From NCBI GenBank assembly GCA_021160355.1, contig JAGHCS010000003.1, forward strand, positions 1-8,042: 8,042 nt of DNA. Direction: 5' to 3'. Below the pieces are notes generated by a model. That model was not told the origin of the DNA. It made no database searches and saw only the letters and a program-made list of their open reading frames with translations. Shown piece by piece: positions 4,147 to 8,042 of the stretch. How positions within the stretch are numbered: the stretch's first letter is position 1; every line of letters starts with the position of its first letter. Both the position numbers and the translations under genes were made by a program. The stretch is from Candidatus Cloacimonadota bacterium. GTDB lineage: Bacteria > Cloacimonadota > Cloacimonadia > JGIOTU-2.

Positions 4147-7053
4147 ATGATTAATGAGAAAAATATCCTTATTACAGATATTGGAAGCACAACCACAAAA
4201 GCTGTCCTTTTCCAAAAAGGAAGCGAACCCTACAAACTCACCGCATTACAAAATGTTGGCACAACGGTTGAGTGTCCACAAGAAGATGTGAAAATCGGTA
4301 TTTTCAACTCCATACAAAAGATAGAAAAAGCCACTGATATACAACTTCTGGAAAAAGATTCTACATCGGAAAATCTTCGATTTAATAAAGACACTCTCTA
4401 TTTAACAACGAGCAGCGCTGGCGGCGGTTTGCAGATACTGGTCTTTGGTCTCACACTCTTTGATTCAGCCAGTAGCGCAAAACGTGCTGCTTACGGCTCT
4501 GGCGGGGTGATCCTGGATACTTTTGCAATCAATGATAACCGGACTCCTGTTGAGAAGATGCAGCTTATTCGTTTGCTACGACCTGATATAATTTTGTTTT
4601 CCGGTGGTACAGACGGCGGAAATATCAGCAGCATCGTTCGTATGGGTGAATTGCTTTCATTGGCACATCCAAAACCAAAATTTGGTGATAAAACTGAAAT
4701 CCCGCTTGTATATGCAGGCAATAAAGATGCTCAGTCATTTATACAATCTCTCTTTTCCGAGAAGTTTCAACTCTACATAGTGCCGAATATCCGTCCGACC
4801 CTCCAGAATGAAAATCTCCCCCCGGCACAAGAAAAGATACATCAGCTTTTCATGGATAATGTGATGGAGCAGGCTCCGGGTTACGGTTCTTTGAAAAAGG
4901 TTGTTGCCGACGACATCATTCCTACTCCTTCCGGAGTTATCAATGCGCTCCGACTTGTCAGTAAAGAGTTGGGGAAAAATATCATTTCAGTGGATATTGG
5001 CGGTGCAACAACGGATGTGTTCTCAAACATAATGGGTAAATATTATCGGACGGTAAGTGCAAATTATGGGATGAGTTACAGCATTTCAAACGTGATGAAA
5101 GATGCCACATATGAGAACATTCAAAAATGGCTACCCGAGGATCTCGATGAGCACTATGTAAGGAATTACATTTCAAACAAAATGCTTTACCCGCTTTATA
5201 TTCCGCAAGATGATACTCAAATAGCTATCGAACACGCAACTGCGCGCGGAGCAATACGCATGTCTAAAAGGCATCATATGAAGATGCATTTCAATACCCA
5301 GAAAATCGGATTCCTCGACAGATTGAAACATATGGATTTTGATAAATTCATGGAATGCTTCTATGTGGAAAAACTTCAGGAACAACGCTCCTTTCATATG
5401 AAGGATATTGGTATCATGATAGGGGCAGGCGGAGTGCTCTCAAATTCACCATCGAGTACGCACGCTTTAATTACAATTTGCGATGGACTCAAACCAGAAG
5501 GAATTACCGAAATCTGGCGTGATAAGTATTTTATTTCACCTCACTTAGGAAAATTAAGCGAAGTGAATAACGAACTTGCATCAGAACTTCTTCATAAAGA
5601 ATGTTATCAAAAAATCGGCATCTGCATCCGCCCGATCTTCCAAAAGATGAAAGCCGACCAGAAAGTAATGGAAATTATTATTGGTGAGCAATCTCATAAG
5701 ATATTATCAAACTCAATAAAATATTTTCCAAATGAAGACAAGACACTTCAGAGAATACTTATAAAACTTGAAAAGGGCTTTTCTCTGGGAAATAATGATC
5801 ATAATTATGAGTTTGAAACCGAGTTGCCCATTTTAGTTGATACGCGTTTTCGGAATAATACATCCTTCAAACAATTCAATAGTGAGTTAAAACTCTTTGA
5901 TTTTGAAAATCCAGCAATTGCTCTCGAGGATTGTTTTTCATCATATCTTGAAAATAAAAAAATTGATGAAGGTACTTTTACGATCAAGAGGGAACTCCCC
6001 TATTCAGGGAATATATTTGTAACAAAAGATGAAGAAGTGATGCCTGATACTCTCATCGGTGAAAATAAGTATGCACCACCCAAAATTTATGTGCTTTCGC
6101 TTTTCACGATGGACTATCTCGATCTCAATCCAGAACTAATGAAAAAGAGTATGCTTGTGGAGGAAGGTGACTCAGTAAAATTCAATCAAAAAATAATAGA
6201 GATCTCCGATCGAGGTATGATCTCTGCATTTTCCGGAAAAGTTGGAGAATATCGAACACCTGTCCGTGGCAAGATCGAGCATATCAATTTTGAGACCGGA
6301 ACAATAATACTACGTGAAATCCAGGATTACTCTACAAAGCCATTTACGGTTAAAATAGCAAAAGAACTCAAAATAAATCCAAAGCATATCAAAGGATATC
6401 TCAAGAAGCGTGAAGGGGATTTTGTGGAAACTTACGAGCCCCTCGCATCGCGCCTTGAAAAGGATTTCAGTCATGTGATTCATGCCCCTACATCCGGAGT
6501 GATCACAAACATTGATACCCAAAAAGGTACAGTTACAATTCAATACAAGAATGAGCCATATCATATCTATGCGAATGTGAGCGGCAAAGTTATAAATGTG
6601 GAAGAAAACCTTTCTGCTACTATACAGTATACTGGAAGCCGACTCCACGGCATCATCGGTTTTGGGGGTGAGAGAACAAATAATATGCTGATTTTACATG
6701 ATCCGATTCTTGATAATAAAGTAAAATATCATGATAAAATTATCATTTGCTTCAATAAGATTACCTATGATTTCATTAAAATCTGTGCGGAGAAGGATGT
6801 CGCAGGTGTTATCGCGCCATCAATAGATAACAAAGACCTTGTAGAGTTCCTTGGAGAGGAGATCGGTGTCGCACTCACTGGCAATGAAAGCATACCATTT
6901 CCGATAATATTGACAGAAGGATTTGGTAATTTCAGAATGAATGCCGTCTTTGAAACTTTCTTCAAAGAACATCAGAATAAAAAAATATATATGAATGGTC
7001 ACACACAGATTCGAGCTGGAGTCGTTCGACCTCAGATAATTGTGTTTGAGTAA
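4147..7053 (+). CDS. MutL/GlmL-family ASKHA protein fused to a C-terminal repeat region
   Basis: This protein has 968 residues. The N-terminal part, roughly 1-490, matches the GlmL/MutL family, relatives of the reactivating chaperone of B12-dependent glutamate mutase. It has the actin-like ATPase motifs: phosphate-1 DIGSTTTK (11-18), SSAGGG (89-94), FSGGTDGGN (151-159), phosphate-2 VDIGGATTD (282-290), and the adenosine motif MIGAGGVL (424-431). Typical GlmL proteins are about 460 residues, so half of this one is extra. The extension holds a strand-rich segment near 616-638. Two copies of an LxxNP..EGD..GxI..GT unit follow (646-724 and 732-800), then another GKV segment (812-818), GFGGE (838-842), and an alpha/beta C-terminus with TEGFG (923-927) and RPQIIV (961-966). 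No clear Shine-Dalgarno precedes ATG 4147. It lies 39 bases after the permeases and one base before the acylphosphatase. The family is confident, but the client enzyme is unknown. Confidence 0.85.
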   Translation: MINEKNILITDIGSTTTKAVLFQKGSEPYKLTALQNVGTTVECPQEDVKIGIFNSIQKIEKATDIQLLEKDSTSENLRFNKDTLYLTTSSAGGGLQILVFGLTLFDSASSAKRAAYGSGGVILDTFAINDNRTPVEKMQLIRLLRPDIILFSGGTDGGNISSIVRMGELLSLAHPKPKFGDKTEIPLVYAGNKDAQSFIQSLFSEKFQLYIVPNIRPTLQNENLPPAQEKIHQLFMDNVMEQAPGYGSLKKVVADDIIPTPSGVINALRLVSKELGKNIISVDIGGATTDVFSNIMGKYYRTVSANYGMSYSISNVMKDATYENIQKWLPEDLDEHYVRNYISNKMLYPLYIPQDDTQIAIEHATARGAIRMSKRHHMKMHFNTQKIGFLDRLKHMDFDKFMECFYVEKLQEQRSFHMKDIGIMIGAGGVLSNSPSSTHALITICDGLKPEGITEIWRDKYFISPHLGKLSEVNNELASELLHKECYQKIGICIRPIFQKMKADQKVMEIIIGEQSHKILSNSIKYFPNEDKTLQRILIKLEKGFSLGNNDHNYEFETELPILVDTRFRNNTSFKQFNSELKLFDFENPAIALEDCFSSYLENKKIDEGTFTIKRELPYSGNIFVTKDEEVMPDTLIGENKYAPPKIYVLSLFTMDYLDLNPELMKKSMLVEEGDSVKFNQKIIEISDRGMISAFSGKVGEYRTPVRGKIEHINFETGTIILREIQDYSTKPFTVKIAKELKINPKHIKGYLKKREGDFVETYEPLASRLEKDFSHVIHAPTSGVITNIDTQKGTVTIQYKNEPYHIYANVSGKVINVEENLSATIQYTGSRLHGIIGFGGERTNNMLILHDPILDNKVKYHDKIIICFNKITYDFIKICAEKDVAGVIAPSIDNKDLVEFLGEEIGVALTGNESIPFPIILTEGFGNFRMNAVFETFFKEHQNKKIYMNGHTQIRAGVVRPQIIVFE

Positions 7054-7054
7054 T

Positions 7055-7327
7055 ATGAGAAAAATACATATTATTGTAAAAGGCGTTGTACAAGGCGTAT
7101 CATTTCGATATTTTGCTGCATATAATGCGCGTCACCTCAGCATACATGGATATGTAAAAAATCTGTATAATGGCGATGTAGAAATCGGAGCACAGGGCGA
7201 ACAACAAAATTTGCAAATTTTCTTAGATAAAATTAAATTAGGACCTCCTGCAGCACGTATTGATGACATCAAGATTGAAGAAGATCCTGAACAAATTGAA
7301 TATGATTCATTTGAGATTGCATACTAA
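7055..7327 (+). CDS. acyP: Acylphosphatase
   Basis: This small cytoplasmic enzyme of 90 residues hydrolyses acyl phosphates. Both family signatures are complete. The first is KGVVQGVSFR (9-18), with catalytic Arg18 and Ser where the second Gly is common. The second is G-Y-V-K-N-x3-G-D-V-x5-G starting at G32, with catalytic Asn36. A GPPAARID segment follows, as usual. The ATG at 7055 is chosen because MRKIHIIVKG is the normal N-terminus. An upstream TTG at 7040 would add five residues and overlap the preceding gene. The start is one base after the MutL-family stop, so the two are almost certainly co-transcribed. Whether the enzyme is linked functionally to the ATPase next door is not shown by the sequence. 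Confidence 0.93.
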   Translation: MRKIHIIVKGVVQGVSFRYFAAYNARHLSIHGYVKNLYNGDVEIGAQGEQQNLQIFLDKIKLGPPAARIDDIKIEEDPEQIEYDSFEIAY

Positions 7328-7331
7328 ATCC

Positions 7332-7351
7332 TTTATTGTAAATACAATTAA
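7332..7351. repeat. Short palindrome after the acylphosphatase gene
   Basis: ATTGTA (7335-7340) and TACAAT (7343-7348) are perfect complements around two bases. One mismatch further out the symmetry resumes (TT at 7332-7333, AA at 7350-7351). The two-base loop and lack of a following T run argue against a terminator. It could be a protein-binding site or chance in AT-rich DNA. Confidence 0.3.
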
Positions 7352-7366
7352 ACGGACAAGGGGACA

Positions 7367-7390
7367 GAATATCCAATATCCAACAAGGAA
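7367..7390 (+). repeat. Left inverted repeat of the four-helix-bundle module
   Basis: This 24-base arm matches the reverse complement of 7852-7875 at 19 of 24 positions. Weaker similarity (about 9 of 16) continues inward through the start codon region (7391-7406 against 7836-7851). It contains a tandem ATATCCA and the AAGGA ribosome binding site (7385-7389) of the enclosed gene, seven bases before ATG 7397. Confidence 0.65.
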
Positions 7391-7396
7391 CACTCA

Positions 7397-7795
7397 ATGA
7401 TGAATGAAGAAAAGAAAACAAAAAGCATTCAAAAGAAGTTCGATCTACAGGATTGGTTTATTGATTATGCAGTGAGAATTATTCACGTTTCGGAACAATT
7501 ACCTGAGACTAAAGCAGGTAAATATATTTCCTATCAAATACTGAGAAGTAGCACATCGCTCGCAGCTAATTATGGTGAAGCACAAAGCGCTGAATCGAAG
7601 GCTGATTTTATTCATAAATTGAAAATCTTTTTATTTTTAAAGGAATTGAGAGAAAATGAAGTATGGCTGAAAATAATACTTAGTGCAAAATTAATTAAAC
7701 CTTCCACAAAATTATCTCCCTTATTGCAAGAAACTCATGAATTGATTTCTATTCTTTTCAAGAGTATCGACACAGCAAAGAAGAAGCATGCATAA
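7397..7795 (+). CDS. Four-helix-bundle protein (23S rRNA intervening-sequence protein family)
   Basis: This 132-residue, largely helical, charged protein resembles the family first described from intervening sequences inside 23S rRNA genes and also found as free-standing genes. The recognisable core is a helix beginning WFIDYAVRII (20-29), then SYQILRSSTSLAANYGEAQS, then the ADFIHKLKI and KELRENEVWLKII helices. I recall the family consensus as QL.RS..S..ANY.EA..A.S..DFI.K, with a following KE..E..YWL. Two extra hydrophobic residues seem to sit between those last two helices (KIFLFLKE). ATG 7397 or 7400 may be used; AAGGA at 7385-7389 is well placed for the first. It ends with tandem stops (TAATAA). 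The gene is enclosed by inverted repeats and is probably a mobile or recently arrived module. The biochemical function is unknown. Confidence 0.85.
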   Translation: MMNEEKKTKSIQKKFDLQDWFIDYAVRIIHVSEQLPETKAGKYISYQILRSSTSLAANYGEAQSAESKADFIHKLKIFLFLKELRENEVWLKIILSAKLIKPSTKLSPLLQETHELISILFKSIDTAKKKHA

Positions 7796-7851
7796 TAAGC
7801 AAATTAATACAAAACTCCTAACAATGCCATTATTACATTGGAAATTGGATA

Positions 7852-7875
7852 TTCCGTGTTGGACAATGGAACTTC
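7852..7875 (-). repeat. Right inverted repeat of the four-helix-bundle module
   Basis: This is the partner of the arm at 7367-7390, with 19 of 24 matches when reverse complemented. The repeated ATTGGA-like words continue inward to about 7836. The arm ends ten bases before the LysM gene start, so the module abuts that gene's ribosome binding region. Confidence 0.65.
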
Positions 7876-7885
7876 AGGTTTAAAA

Positions 7886-8042
7886 ATGCCTTCTCAATTA
7901 AAAATTATAATTACTCAAATTATCATACTTTTTATATGCATTTCTCTCATGGGATTTTCTCCCAATCCCCAATATATTACTGAATCAGATGACTACCATG
8001 TGGTAAAAAAGGGAGACACCCTCTATTCTATCGCAAAGAAAT
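7886..8042 (+). CDS. Secreted LysM-domain protein, N-terminal part (runs off right edge)
   Basis: Fifty-two codons are visible with no stop. The N-terminus looks like a signal peptide: MPSQLK, then a hydrophobic core of about 18 residues (IIITQIIILFICISLMG), then a polar region after FSPNP. The start of a LysM peptidoglycan-binding domain follows at about residue 39 (YHVVKKGDTLYSIAKK), matching the standard Y-x-V-x-x-G-D-T-L-x-x-I-A pattern. The upstream in-frame codons and the short MELQV frame at 7866 give no longer start. A weak AGG lies at 7876-7878, seven bases before ATG. The full protein could be a murein hydrolase, an M23 endopeptidase activator of NlpD type, or a lytic transglycosylase; the catalytic part is outside the window. 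Confidence 0.85.
   Translation, partial: MPSQLKIIITQIIILFICISLMGFSPNPQYITESDDYHVVKKGDTLYSIAKK

Noticed and set aside
7040..7057. TTG start five codons upstream for acylphosphatase
   Set aside because: It overlaps the preceding gene, has no ribosome binding site, and ATG 7055 gives the normal family N-terminus.
1..8042. CRISPR array, IS element, or restriction/defence cluster
   Set aside because: No regularly spaced repeats, transposase motifs or known defence proteins were seen; the only element-like unit is the four-helix-bundle module.

Overview
The window is AT-rich bacterial DNA. It is probably from an uncultured or anaerobic lineage such as Cloacimonadota or another FCB-group phylum. 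That placement is only a guess, based on gene mix and codon habit: a MutL-type B12-mutase reactivase family protein, a free-standing four-helix-bundle (23S-IVS-type) gene, and tRNA genes with encoded CCA. No rRNA or other marker gene is present to settle it.

Layout. Positions 1-1657 are a tight minus-strand operon: NAD kinase (nadK), a CDP-alcohol phosphatidyltransferase (probably pgsA), and the start of an unidentified membrane-anchored protein that leaves the window at the left edge. Each junction is a one-base TGATG stop/start overlap. Positions 1658-1794 are a divergent control region with two TTGACA-like boxes facing away from each other and an 8-bp hairpin. Positions 1795-2158 are four tRNA genes on the plus strand: Ser(UGA), Ser(GCU), Gln(UUG), Gln(CUG).

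Only 18 bases after the last tRNA begins a plus-strand gene run. It holds two binding-protein-dependent sugar ABC permeases (MalF-like then MalG-like, joined by TGATG), a 968-residue MutL-family ASKHA protein with a long C-terminal extension, and an acylphosphatase. There is no terminator between the tRNAs and the first permease, so tRNA processing may create the 5' end of the transporter mRNA. The substrate-binding protein and ATPase of the transporter are not in the window, nor is any B12-dependent mutase that the MutL-like protein might serve.

Positions 7367-7875 look like a discrete module: a four-helix-bundle gene framed by imperfect inverted repeats that reach into its ribosome binding site and start codon. 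It sits directly before a secreted LysM protein that runs off the right edge.

The most interesting items are the MutL protein's C-terminal region, which has a tandem internal repeat with near-identical motif spacing, and the repeat-framed four-helix-bundle module. The tRNA/transporter junction and the inserted segments in both permeases also deserve a look.
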